NCBI RefSeq assembly: GCF_022790535.1
Contig: NZ_LOHG01000001.1
Coordinates: forward strand, 238,046 to 302,045
From: Pseudomonas maioricensis
GTDB taxonomy: Bacteria; Pseudomonadota; Gammaproteobacteria; Pseudomonadales; Pseudomonadaceae
Direction: 5' to 3'
Length of the DNA: 64,000 nt
The translations under genes and the position numbers were made by a program. The notes under the pieces were generated by a model. The model saw only the letters and a list, made by a program, of their open reading frames with translations, had not been told where the DNA came from and did no database searches. Below are positions 1 through 7,384 of the stretch, one piece after another; position 1 is the stretch's first letter; each line of letters begins with the position of its first letter.

Positions 1-68
1 GCGTGTTTAGCTTGCGCACAAGCATGCGAATCAATGGCTGCCTGAGCTTCCCTTCGACCAAAGGTGTC

Positions 69-115
69 ATCACCCTAGTGGCGAACCATTGAATGGTGGG
101 TTGGCCACTAGGGTG
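69..115. repeat. 13-bp inverted repeat with nested stem
   Basis: The arms TCACCCTAGTGGC and GCCACTAGGGTGA are perfect complements, and a smaller stem (CCATT/AATGG) sits between them. A run of A follows on the plus strand, so transcription coming from the right would meet a stem followed by U. It could be a terminator for a minus-strand transcript or a remnant of an element end. No gene is visible in bases 1-248. Confidence 0.5.
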
Positions 116-248
116 AAAAACCCGACACGGCGTTTTTTGGGATAACTACCTATAGAAATAATTGCGTGCCCCCAATGCCGCTAAGAGGGAGCGTGGGGAA
201 ATCGAAAATTTGTTCCGAAAAAGGTACTGTTACCGCTTTGGATCATGG

Positions 249-809
249 ATGACCGATATGGCTTTGAAAATCCGTACGGCGAAGGTAGCAGATGCTGTAA
301 CCATCCAGCGCATTTACGCCCCCATCGTTTCAACAACGGCCATCTCGTTCGAAGAGATTCCGCCAAGTGCTGAGGGAATCGCTCAGCGAATAGCGACAAC
401 GCTTCAGACATATCCCTACTTGGTGGCCGAAGAAGGTGGGGAGATCAAGGGCTATGCCTACGCAAGCCAGCATCGCGCTCGTCCGGCCTACCGATGGGCT
501 GTCGACGTGACGGTGTATATAGCCGAGTCGGCTCGCCGGCAGGGCGTTGGCCGTGAACTCTATGAAACCTTGCTTCCGATTCTCGAACAGCAGAGGTTTC
601 GCGCAGCTTACGCCGGAATTGCGCAGCCCAATGAAGGAAGTGTCGGTCTGCACGAGTCGCTAGGATTCGTACTCGTTGGGACGTATCCAGAGGTGGGCTT
701 CAAGCTTGGAAAATGGCACGACGTCGGTTACTGGAGGCTTGGGCTGTGCCAGGTAACTCCTCCACTCGAGCCTATTCTCTTTCCCGAGCTTGAAGTCGTA
801 TCACAGTAG
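249..809 (+). CDS. arsN1: ArsN1-like GNAT N-acetyltransferase (phosphinothricin acetyltransferase type)
   Basis: A 186-residue acetyltransferase of the phosphinothricin/methionine-sulfoximine branch of the GNAT fold. It begins with the typical IRTAKVADAVTIQRIYAPIV strand-helix. It has the acetyl-CoA loop RRQGVGRELYETLL near residues 94-107 and ends with the branch-typical GFKLGKWHDVGYW segment. ArsN1 enzymes are known to acetylate arsinothricin or phosphinothricin, inactivating these glutamine synthetase inhibitors in the cytoplasm. The open frame extends upstream to 162, but ATG 249 (or 258) fits the family start. It converges with arsO at the end of the arsenic cluster, which favours an arsinothricin role. 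The specific substrate is inferred; plain phosphinothricin or a general amine acetyltransferase remains possible. Confidence 0.72.
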   Translation: MTDMALKIRTAKVADAVTIQRIYAPIVSTTAISFEEIPPSAEGIAQRIATTLQTYPYLVAEEGGEIKGYAYASQHRARPAYRWAVDVTVYIAESARRQGVGRELYETLLPILEQQRFRAAYAGIAQPNEGSVGLHESLGFVLVGTYPEVGFKLGKWHDVGYWRLGLCQVTPPLEPILFPELEVVSQ

Positions 810-835
810 GCGTATTCGATTTGCGTCGCGAGCCA

Positions 836-1903
836 TCAGGCTTCGCTTGCGAGATAGCTTTGCACTTGCTTGACTACATCTCGAGCGGTGCGGGTTACTC
901 CGATCAATGTCGCAGAGGCGAGCCCCGTCCAATCGCCGTAACCCACCAGCCACAGATTGGGTGAAACAACACTCCGGTTTTCGTTCACAGCTACTTTGCC
1001 ATCCTGGACTACAATGCCCAGGCTGTTCAGGTGGTCGAGCGCTGGAGAAAACCCAGTGCACCAGATGACGACATCCACCGCTGTTTCGTCTCCTGATGAC
1101 CAAACAACGCCTGTTGAAGTGAAGTGCGTGAATGGCCGTACTGCGCTCAATACACCGCGTTCACGAGCGCCCTTCACCGATGGCACCATTACGATGTCGC
1201 CCAGCCCCCCAGCGGGCTTTTCAGGTTCCACGCCATCCTGTTGCGCCTTCAATCGAGCAGTAGCTCGTTCGAACAGGACGCGCCCATCAACCTCATCAGG
1301 TAGAAACTTTGGGGCCTCTTGAGTTACCCAGGTTGCCTGAGCCACTTTAGAAACCTCGGAGTAAATCTGGGCTCCCGAGTTGCCACCACCCACGACAAGG
1401 ACGGTTTTCCCCTCAAATTCATTGGGCCCAACGTAATGAGCGGAATGAAGCTGCCGCCCTGAGAACAACTCCTGTCCGGCATAGCTCGGGGTAAATGGGC
1501 GGCTCCAGGTGCCTGTTGCACTGATAACCGCCTTGGCATCCCAGTTTCTATCCCCGGAGACAACCCGTAATCCTTCTTCGATTTTTTCGACACGGGTCAC
1601 CCTGGTGGATCGGATGATGGAGAAGTCATATCGACGCTCGTACAGAGTCAGATAGTCGATAACATCATCCCGGTGAGGCGTTTCTTCTGATACGGCAGGC
1701 ATCGGCCAGCCCGCAATCGAGCTCCATGCCGATGGAGAGAAGAGTCGCAGCGAGTCCCAGCCATGCCGCCAGGCTCCTCCTGGTGCCGACTCCGCATCGA
1801 GCAGCACGTAAGACAAGCCTGACCGCTTCAAAAAATAGGCGACTGTCAGCGCGGACTGGCCACCACCAGTGACTACAACATCAAGTTTCGGATTCTGACT
1901 CAC
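836..1903 (-). CDS. arsO: ArsO family NAD(P)H-dependent flavin monooxygenase
   Basis: About 355 residues of a two-dinucleotide-fold flavoprotein. The N-terminal FAD loop GGGQSAL (third glycine replaced by Ala) is followed by an [18 protein letters not shown] segment. A second nucleotide loop, [10 protein letters not shown], lies near residue 170, and an ATG-type motif (VIWCTGF) comes late in the chain. ArsO proteins are found in ars operons and are thought to be oxidases or monooxygenases acting with arsenic compounds; the exact reaction is not settled. A GGAGG directly abuts the ATG at 1909 and is 6 nt from the GTG at 1903, so the GTG is preferred. It is the last gene of the minus-strand ars cluster, 43 bp after the second arsC. 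Confidence 0.8.
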   Translation of the reverse strand: MSQNPKLDVVVTGGGQSALTVAYFLKRSGLSYVLLDAESAPGGAWRHGWDSLRLFSPSAWSSIAGWPMPAVSEETPHRDDVIDYLTLYERRYDFSIIRSTRVTRVEKIEEGLRVVSGDRNWDAKAVISATGTWSRPFTPSYAGQELFSGRQLHSAHYVGPNEFEGKTVLVVGGGNSGAQIYSEVSKVAQATWVTQEAPKFLPDEVDGRVLFERATARLKAQQDGVEPEKPAGGLGDIVMVPSVKGARERGVLSAVRPFTHFTSTGVVWSSGDETAVDVVIWCTGFSPALDHLNSLGIVVQDGKVAVNENRSVVSPNLWLVGYGDWTGLASATLIGVTRTARDVVKQVQSYLASEA

Positions 1904-1946
1904 CAGCATCCTCCAGACTCATTGGCGACAATTCGCCGGTGTCGTT

Positions 1947-2369
1947 TCAGACTCTGCGACCTTGCTCATCAATGACGACTTGTCCGTCTTCTTTGATGAA
2001 GCTGCCACGCTGCTCTTGCGGTAACAGGTCGAGGACTGCCTCTGAAGGACGACACAAGCGTGTCCCCAAGGGCGTCACGACGATGGGGCGATTGATCAGA
2101 ATGGGGTGAGCCATCATGGCATCGATGAGCTGATCATCAGTAAGTGAGGTATCACCGAGTCCCTGCTCCTCGTAGGGAGTGCCTGTGATACGAAGCAGGG
2201 CCCGCACCTCGATACCCATATCTTTGATCAGCCTGACAAGCGTGGTGCGGTCAGGTGGGGTCTGTAGGTACTCGATAACCGTCGGCTCGTCTCCGCTGTT
2301 GCGGATCAGCTCCAAGGTATTGCGAGAGGTTCCACATTGCGGGTTGTGATAAATCGTTATCTGACTCAT
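1947..2369 (-). CDS. arsC: Arsenate reductase, glutaredoxin-dependent (ArsC/Spx fold)
   Basis: 140 residues of the ArsC/Spx thioredoxin-like family. It reduces arsenate to arsenite using glutathione and glutaredoxin, producing the substrate for ArsB. The catalytic Cys12 is in YHNPQCGTSRNTL. The family arginines are present in RALLRITGTPY, HPILINRPIV and GTRLCRP. The length matches the E. coli plasmid enzyme. The ATG at 2369 has a GAGGAA ribosome site; the frame runs further upstream to overlap arsH. It is one of two unrelated arsenate reductases in this operon, the other being the thioredoxin-coupled type at 3151-3621. Confidence 0.92.
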   Translation of the reverse strand: MSQITIYHNPQCGTSRNTLELIRNSGDEPTVIEYLQTPPDRTTLVRLIKDMGIEVRALLRITGTPYEEQGLGDTSLTDDQLIDAMMAHPILINRPIVVTPLGTRLCRPSEAVLDLLPQEQRGSFIKEDGQVVIDEQGRRV

Positions 2370-2389
2370 ACCGTTTCCTCGCGGTGGTA

Positions 2390-3103
2390 TCAAATGGAGC
2401 GCTGGTTGACGCGTTTGGAAAGCTCTTCGGCGGACTCTTTACGCTCGGAGTACCGATCAACCAAATAATCCTGGCGATCCCGCAACAGCAGGGTGAACTT
2501 CATCAGCTCTTCCATCACGTCCACGAGACGGTCGTAGTACGAGGACGGTTTCATACGACCTGCCTCGTCAAACTCGGTGAACGCCTTTGCTACCGAAGAT
2601 TGGTTTGGGATGGTGAACATCCGCATCCATCGACCCAGTACGCGCAGCTGATTAACCACGTTGAAAGATTGCGAGCCACCGCAGACCTGCATCACTGCAA
2701 GGGTCTTTCCTTGCGTAGGTCGTACAGCACCTATCGCCAGCGGAACCCAGTCAATTTGGGCTTTGAATACTGCGCTCATGGAGCCGTGACGCTCAGGGGA
2801 GCACCACACCTGTCCCTCAGACCATTGCATCAGCTCGCGCAGCTCAGCGACCTTGGGATGTGTATCGGGAGCGTCATCCGGAAGCGGCAAACCCGAGGGG
2901 TCGAAGATTTTGGTTTCGGCGCCAAACTCCTCCAGCAAACGGGCTGCTTCCTGAGTCACCATACGGCTGAAAGAGCGCTCTCGCGTCGATCCGTACAAAA
3001 GCAGAATTCGAGGCTTATGGAGTGACGGTGTACGCGGCTCCAGTTGCTCCAACGACGGAATGTCGATCAAGTCGGTGTGTACGTTTGGCAATGTGTCTTG
3101 CAT
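2390..3103 (-). CDS. arsH: ArsH NADPH-dependent FMN reductase / organoarsenical oxidase
   Basis: 237 residues of the flavodoxin-like ArsH family. These enzymes bind FMN and NADPH and oxidise trivalent organoarsenicals such as methylarsenite to less toxic pentavalent forms in the cytoplasm. The FMN loop [13 protein letters not shown] is near residue 35. The family motifs [20 protein letters not shown] and VCGGSQSFN follow at about 100-150. The ATG at 3103 has TAGGAG 7 nt upstream, better than the GTG further out. It lies 47 bp after the thioredoxin-type arsC and just before the glutaredoxin-type arsC, in the usual Pseudomonas ars order. Confidence 0.93.
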   Translation of the reverse strand: MQDTLPNVHTDLIDIPSLEQLEPRTPSLHKPRILLLYGSTRERSFSRMVTQEAARLLEEFGAETKIFDPSGLPLPDDAPDTHPKVAELRELMQWSEGQVWCSPERHGSMSAVFKAQIDWVPLAIGAVRPTQGKTLAVMQVCGGSQSFNVVNQLRVLGRWMRMFTIPNQSSVAKAFTEFDEAGRMKPSSYYDRLVDVMEELMKFTLLLRDRQDYLVDRYSERKESAEELSKRVNQRSI

Positions 3104-3150
3104 ATAAACTCCTACCACGGCGCCGGCTAGGCCACCGCCTCGGTTGATCT

Positions 3151-3621
3151 TTAAAGCGAACCGATGCGGTTCAGTTCAGCTTTCAACTGGTCAGGGCTCA
3201 TGGTCTTGAGCGGCAGCGCAAGAAACGCACTCACGCGTTCGTGAATTTTGGCCAGTGTGGTTTCGAACGCTGCGCTAATGTCTGCTTCCGACCCGGTGGC
3301 TTCGGACGGATCAGCCAGCCCCCAATGCGCCTTTAAGGCTGGGCCGAAGAAGATGGGACATGCTTCTCCTGCAGCCCGATCACAGACGGTAATCACGATG
3401 TCGGGAGGCGAGCCCTCGAAAGCATCCGAAGCCTTGCTGCGCAAGCCCGCAGTGGAGATACCCGCCGCCTCCAGCGTTTGCAATGCCCGTTGATTCACCC
3501 GGCCACTGGGAAAGCTTCCTGAGCTGACGGCTTCTACACCCTTGGGCGCCAAGTGGTTGAAAAGCGCCTCGGACAGAATGCTGCGGCAGCTGTTGTGGGT
3601 GCACATGAACAAGACTTTCAT
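3151..3621 (-). CDS. arsC: Arsenate reductase, low-molecular-weight phosphatase type (thioredoxin-coupled)
   Basis: 156 residues. The N-terminal P-loop CTHNSCR (Cys7 to Arg13) is the CX5R catalytic loop of the LMW tyrosine phosphatase fold. The additional Cys80 and Cys88 in [11 protein letters not shown] are the redox pair of thioredoxin-dependent arsenate reductases. The C-terminal [17 protein letters not shown] helix is typical. It reduces arsenate to arsenite. It begins 17 bp after arsB and is clearly co-transcribed with it. The family is usually about 130-160 residues, so this gene is full length. Confidence 0.93.
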   Translation of the reverse strand: MKVLFMCTHNSCRSILSEALFNHLAPKGVEAVSSGSFPSGRVNQRALQTLEAAGISTAGLRSKASDAFEGSPPDIVITVCDRAAGEACPIFFGPALKAHWGLADPSEATGSEADISAAFETTLAKIHERVSAFLALPLKTMSPDQLKAELNRIGSL

Positions 3622-3637
3622 CAGACGATTCCTTGAT

Positions 3638-4921
3638 TCAGAAACTGAGGCGCAGTGCCAGGGCGGACAATGTGGCGACGAGGATGGGCACGGTCAGCAC
3701 GATCCCGGTCTTGAAGTAGTAACCCCAGCTGATCGTTATGTTTTTCCGGGCTAGCACGTGCAGCCACAACAGAGTGGCCAAGCTCCCAATTGGAGTGATC
3801 TTCGGGCCCAAATCGCAGCCGATGATGTTGGCGTAAACCATCGCTTGCTGGACTACACCATCGACTTCAGCGGCATGAATGGATAAGGCGCCTACCAGAA
3901 CGGTGGGCATGTTGTTCATGATCGAAGACAGCAACGCTGTTAGCAGCCCTGTACCAAGGGACGCGCCCCAAACGCCATAACCGGCGAACACGTTCAGGAT
4001 CTGCGCAATGTGGTCGGTCAGGCCGGCGTTCTTCAGGCCATAAACAACCAGGTACATCCCCAAAGAAAAGATCACTACCTGCCATGGCGCCTCTTTGAGC
4101 ACCTTGCTTGTATTGATGGCGTGACCACGAGCCGCGATGACGTAAAGAATGAATGCACAGACCGCTGCAATGGCGCTGATTGGCACCCCCAGTGGCTCAA
4201 TGACGAAGAAGCCGATCAGGAGTAGTGCCAACACCCTCCAGCCGGCTACAAAAGTGGCCCGGTCGTGGATTGCTTCGTCCGGATTGTCCAGTTGGTTGAG
4301 GTCATAGGTCTTTGGTAATTCTTTGCGGAAAAACCACAGCAGCATGGCTAACGTCGCCGCCACGCTGACGATGTTTACCGGCACCATGATCGATGCATAT
4401 TCGTTGAAGCCGATATCGAAGTAGTCGGCAGAAACGATGTTGACAAGGTTGGAAACCACCAGCGGTAAGCTCGCCGTATCGGCGATAAAACCGGCTGCCA
4501 TGACGAATGCCAAAGTAGCCGCAGGAGAAAAACGCAACGCCAGCAACATAGCGATCACAATGGGTGTGAGGATCAATGCTGCTCCGTCATTGGCGAACAG
4601 TGCCGACACCGCTGCGCCCAGCAGGACGATAAATGCGAACAGCTTGCGGGTGCTCCCGCCTCCCCATCGGGCCACATGCAGCGCAGCCCACTTGAAAAAG
4701 CCTGCCTCATCAAGCAGCAGACTAATGATGATGACCGCGATGAAAGTCCCAGTGGCATTCCAGACAATGCGCCAAACCTCTGGTATGTCGGCAAGGGTAA
4801 CGACACCTGCCAGCAACGCCACGATGGCACCGAACATCGCACTCCATCCAACCCCAAGCCCCTTGGGTTGCCAGATGACAAGGACGATGGTGGCGATAAA
4901 GATCAATACGGCAATCAGCAT
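3638..4921 (-). CDS. arsB: ArsB arsenite/antimonite efflux permease
   Basis: 427 residues with about twelve hydrophobic segments, the size and topology of ArsB, an inner-membrane arsenite/H+ antiporter. Family-conserved stretches are present: [14 protein letters not shown] in the first half, [19 protein letters not shown] mid-protein, and [11 protein letters not shown] with [19 protein letters not shown] in the second half. No arsA ATPase gene is visible, so export should be driven by the proton gradient. It lies 24 bp downstream of arsR. It is a true ArsB and not the unrelated Acr3 family. Confidence 0.95.
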   Translation of the reverse strand: MLIAVLIFIATIVLVIWQPKGLGVGWSAMFGAIVALLAGVVTLADIPEVWRIVWNATGTFIAVIIISLLLDEAGFFKWAALHVARWGGGSTRKLFAFIVLLGAAVSALFANDGAALILTPIVIAMLLALRFSPAATLAFVMAAGFIADTASLPLVVSNLVNIVSADYFDIGFNEYASIMVPVNIVSVAATLAMLLWFFRKELPKTYDLNQLDNPDEAIHDRATFVAGWRVLALLLIGFFVIEPLGVPISAIAAVCAFILYVIAARGHAINTSKVLKEAPWQVVIFSLGMYLVVYGLKNAGLTDHIAQILNVFAGYGVWGASLGTGLLTALLSSIMNNMPTVLVGALSIHAAEVDGVVQQAMVYANIIGCDLGPKITPIGSLATLLWLHVLARKNITISWGYYFKTGIVLTVPILVATLSALALRLSF

Positions 4922-4945
4922 TTCATTAATCCGGTTGGGCGTGAA

Positions 4946-5302
4946 TCAGCTACACACGGCTTGGTTGATCGGACGGTCGTTCATGCCGCAGAGGCGCTTA
5001 GCCTCGGTTTCCAGCCATTGCTGATTGGCGTCTACCACTTCCTTCAAAACTGCCGTCACCCACGCGGGCAAGTCAGGATTCAGTCGGTAATACACCCATT
5101 GGCCTTGGCGACGATCCAACAGCAAACCGGCGGAGCGCAGCAGCGCCAAATGACGAGAAATCTTCGGCTGACTCAGGTCAAGTGCTGCCGTCAGCTCGCA
5201 TACACACAGCTCACCTTCACTCACGACAAGCAGCGAAATTTTTGCTCGGGTGTCATCCGCCAGGCACTTGAATAAGGTGGTGGGGTTCATGGGTTCTGTC
5301 AT
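4946..5302 (-). CDS. arsR: ArsR arsenite-responsive repressor
   Basis: 118 residues of the ArsR/SmtB winged-helix family. Cys33 and Cys35 lie in SEGELCVCELT, the alpha-3 arsenite site of classical ArsR. The recognition helix LSQPKISRHLALLRSAGLL follows. Binding of As(III) or Sb(III) releases the protein from the ars promoter. It is the first intact gene of the operon. Its ATG overlaps the TGA of an arsC-like remnant frame by ATGA. The probable operator is the phased CGAATAT array about 115 bp upstream. Confidence 0.94.
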   Translation of the reverse strand: MTEPMNPTTLFKCLADDTRAKISLLVVSEGELCVCELTAALDLSQPKISRHLALLRSAGLLLDRRQGQWVYYRLNPDLPAWVTAVLKEVVDANQQWLETEAKRLCGMNDRPINQAVCS

Positions 5303-5400
5303 AGATCCTCCAGGTGTTTGGTCTTGACCAAAACGAAGAGCTTGATGCGCTCGTGGATGTCGTGGAGCGTGTGGTGAAATGCGCCGGGATCGTCGCTAGC
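5299..5400 (-). pseudogene. 3' remnant of a thioredoxin-type arsC gene
   Basis: The minus-strand frame that ends by ATGA overlap with arsR reads SDDPGAFHHTLHDIHERIKL and then FVLVKTKHLEDL. This resembles the C-terminal helix of the arsC product encoded downstream ([17 protein letters not shown]). Only about 33 codons resemble ArsC and there is no P-loop upstream. There is no ATG between the putative operator and this stretch. It looks like the tail of a lost arsC left in the arsR leader; it could still serve translational coupling. Confidence 0.5.
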
Positions 5401-5417
5401 TAATGCATACGAAAAAT

Positions 5418-5456
5418 CGAATATATGCTTTGTCGAATATTCGGTAAAGCGAATAT
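5418..5456. promoter_or_regulatory. Putative ArsR operator: three phased CGAATAT repeats
   Basis: CGAATAT occurs at 5418, 5434 and 5450, exactly 16 bp apart. The middle copy extends to the palindrome CGAATATTCG. The array lies in the divergent space between arsR and arsN2 and would control both directions. Assignment to ArsR is inferred from position. Confidence 0.5.
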
Positions 5457-5521
5457 GATGATTGCTGCTTCGGCTTGAGCCGTGACAGGCCATACCAACC
5501 GGCACAGAAGGAGACGAAGGG

Positions 5522-5986
5522 ATGGGTAAGGAGATGGTGATCCAGGCAACGGAAATAGCCGAAGGACAACGGCAGCGTTTTCGCGACGCGCTGAAGTCCG
5601 CTGACCTTCCAGCAGATGATATTGATCTTCCAGGCCGAACCTTTTTTGAGTTCAGACAGGACAGTGAGACGGTCGCATGGGGAGGATTCGAAACGCATGG
5701 TGCGGACGGGTTGCTGCGTTCCCTGGTCGTAGTCTCGACACACAGATCGAAGGGGGTCGGTGTCACGGTGCTTCGGGTCATTGAAGCGAAAGCCGCCGAG
5801 CAGGGAATCGCTCGACTTCATTTGCTGACAACAACTGCGCCAGGCTTTTTTGAGCAGCAGGGCTATGCAGTAAATCAACGAGGCTCTGCGCCACCTCTTA
5901 TTTCTCAGACGGAGCAGTTCATGGGGCTTTGCCCTGGCTCGGCTTGCTACATGTGCAAGGCGTTATCTGGAGCGGCAAGAAGGTAG
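5522..5986 (+). CDS. arsN2: ArsN2-like GNAT acetyltransferase
   Basis: 154 residues of a short GNAT protein of the type annotated ArsN2, found next to ars genes. The acetyl-CoA binding region is VVSTHRSKGVGVTVLRVIEA at about residues 70-90. The C-terminal half has HLLTTTAPGFFEQQGY, then the family-typical CPGSACYMCKAL ending with extra cysteines. The substrate is unknown; an arsenic-related amine is usually assumed. The ATG at 5522 has GGAG 7 nt upstream. It is divergent from arsR and shares the CGAATAT array, so it is probably arsenite-inducible. Confidence 0.72.
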   Translation: MGKEMVIQATEIAEGQRQRFRDALKSADLPADDIDLPGRTFFEFRQDSETVAWGGFETHGADGLLRSLVVVSTHRSKGVGVTVLRVIEAKAAEQGIARLHLLTTTAPGFFEQQGYAVNQRGSAPPLISQTEQFMGLCPGSACYMCKALSGAARR

Positions 5987-6168
5987 TCGTTGAGATAAAG
6001 ATGTACGTTGTGGTCAAAGCGTAAGCGGAGCGCGCAGGCCCACGACGGGCCAAAGGCTTGAGGATGGAAGCCCGTAGGGCCGAAACCAGGCATAGCCGGG
6101 TTCGGTTTACGACAGCCGTACCCCGAAGGGGGCAAGCTCAAAGCAGAAGTGATATGGATCACCGCCAA
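5987..6168. other. GC-rich non-coding stretch with several short stems
   Basis: No convincing gene is present. The stretch contains GCCCACGACGGGC and GCCCGTAGGGC palindromes and an AACC...GGTT arm pair around 6090-6115. It could be a terminator region, a structured RNA or the residue of a mobile element. I cannot assign it. Confidence 0.3.
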
Positions 6169-6936
6169 CTACGATGCAGGATGGTTGCCGAACGTCTCGC
6201 GAAGCAGGCTCTGCATCACCACCGAAGCAGGGCCTTCAAGAAAGTGCTCTTGGCTGCTGACATCGAAGCGCACAGGATTAATGTGGACAACAGTCGCCCC
6301 GTGGCCCAAAGCACGTAGCGGAAGCTCAGCAGCTGGGTAAACAATCCCGGAAGTACCAATCGAGAGGAAGACATCACATTCCTCAGCAGCTGCGAGCCCT
6401 GCGCTCCATGCATCCCCAGGCAGCATTTCACCAAACCACACAACGCCTGGCCGAACATACCCGTTACATGCGGTGCATCGCGGCGGCTCAATCCGACGTC
6501 CATCCTCAGGCAGTGCGTCAGACGTGAGAGGCAAGGTATGCGCTTGCCCACAGTCAATGCAGCGGGGCGCATGCAGGCTGCCATGCAGGTGAATCACATC
6601 TCGGCTGCCAGCGCGCTCATGAAGGTCATCAACGTTCTGGGTGACCACGGTCAGACTAGGGACATGCTTGGCAAGCTCAGCGATAGCGAGATGAGCACCG
6701 TTTGGCTGCGCCTGGAGAACCTTGTGCCGACGCCATTCGTACCATCCCCAACACAATGATGGATCGGCTCTGAATGCTTCGCTGGTGGCGAGCTGTGCAG
6801 GATCAAACCGCTCCCACAGCCCTGTGAGTGCGTCTCGGAATGTCGGGATGCCACTCTCCGCCGATGCACCTGCCCCGGTAAAGACCACGACGTGCTGAGT
6901 GTCCCTCAACTGCTTAGCCAGGGTACTGATGGTCAT
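6169..6936 (-). CDS. SIR2-family NAD-dependent protein deacylase (SIRT5-like)
   Basis: About 255 residues with all sirtuin landmarks: the NAD loop GAGASAESGIPTFR (residues 21-34), TQNVDDLHERAG (99-110), catalytic His118 in HLHGS, and a zinc site with Cys126, Cys129, Cys154 and Cys157. The Tyr66-x-x-Arg69 pair in WGWYEWRR is the signature of class III sirtuins, which prefer succinyl or malonyl lysine over acetyl. The ATG at 6936 has AAGGA 6 nt upstream. It lies in the island, downstream of a small gene at 7026. It may be a second CobB-type enzyme; stand-alone short sirtuins are also seen in some NAD-depleting defence systems, but nothing here shows that. Confidence 0.88.
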   Translation of the reverse strand: MTISTLAKQLRDTQHVVVFTGAGASAESGIPTFRDALTGLWERFDPAQLATSEAFRADPSLCWGWYEWRRHKVLQAQPNGAHLAIAELAKHVPSLTVVTQNVDDLHERAGSRDVIHLHGSLHAPRCIDCGQAHTLPLTSDALPEDGRRIEPPRCTACNGYVRPGVVWFGEMLPGDAWSAGLAAAEECDVFLSIGTSGIVYPAAELPLRALGHGATVVHINPVRFDVSSQEHFLEGPASVVMQSLLRETFGNHPAS

Positions 6937-7025
6937 GAGCATTCCTTGGGCCGGATACTGTTGAGGTGCCAACACTTTGGGCATTGGATTGGTGGCTGCT
7001 GTTGTCGGCCAAAAACCAAGGGATC

Positions 7026-7286
7026 CTACGCCAATTCTCTTTCAGCCATGCGATCCAGAAGCGCTTGAGGATGAATGCGGTAAGTGCCTACACCAACCCG
7101 CTGCGTGAAGTGGTCATAGGTTGGGCTGCTAACGCCAGTGGTCATCTCCGAATTGGATAGGAAGACGCCTGTGTAGGTTTCAGCTACGTCGCTGAAAAGC
7201 TGGATAACAGCTTGCCTCGTGACAATCAGACCTTTGCCAAGATGACCGTCGATTACAGCAACCAGCACATTGGTGCGCAGACTCAT
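7026..7286 (-). CDS. Hypothetical protein, small, upstream of sirtuin gene
   Basis: 86 residues, function not recognised. It has a good AAGGA ribosome site before the ATG at 7286. The chain begins MSLRTNVLVAVIDGHLGKG and ends with a helical QALLDRMAERELA. It has no signal peptide, cysteines or membrane segment. It precedes the sirtuin gene by about 90 bp on the same strand and probably shares its transcript. It is divergent from the DUF262 gene, with a common intergenic region of about 100 bp. Confidence 0.6.
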   Translation of the reverse strand: MSLRTNVLVAVIDGHLGKGLIVTRQAVIQLFSDVAETYTGVFLSNSEMTTGVSSPTYDHFTQRVGVGTYRIHPQALLDRMAERELA

Positions 7287-7384
7287 GTCGTGTTCCTTTT
7301 GTCAGGGAGAACTGGCAGGGGGTCGCTAGCTATTTTTGCTGGCTAATGGCTATTCTCTCATCATTTCTACAGCAAGGAACGCGC

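Noticed and set aside
69..115. Integron attC site
   Set aside because: The stem lacks the GTTRRRY core sequences and there is no integron integrase or cassette array.
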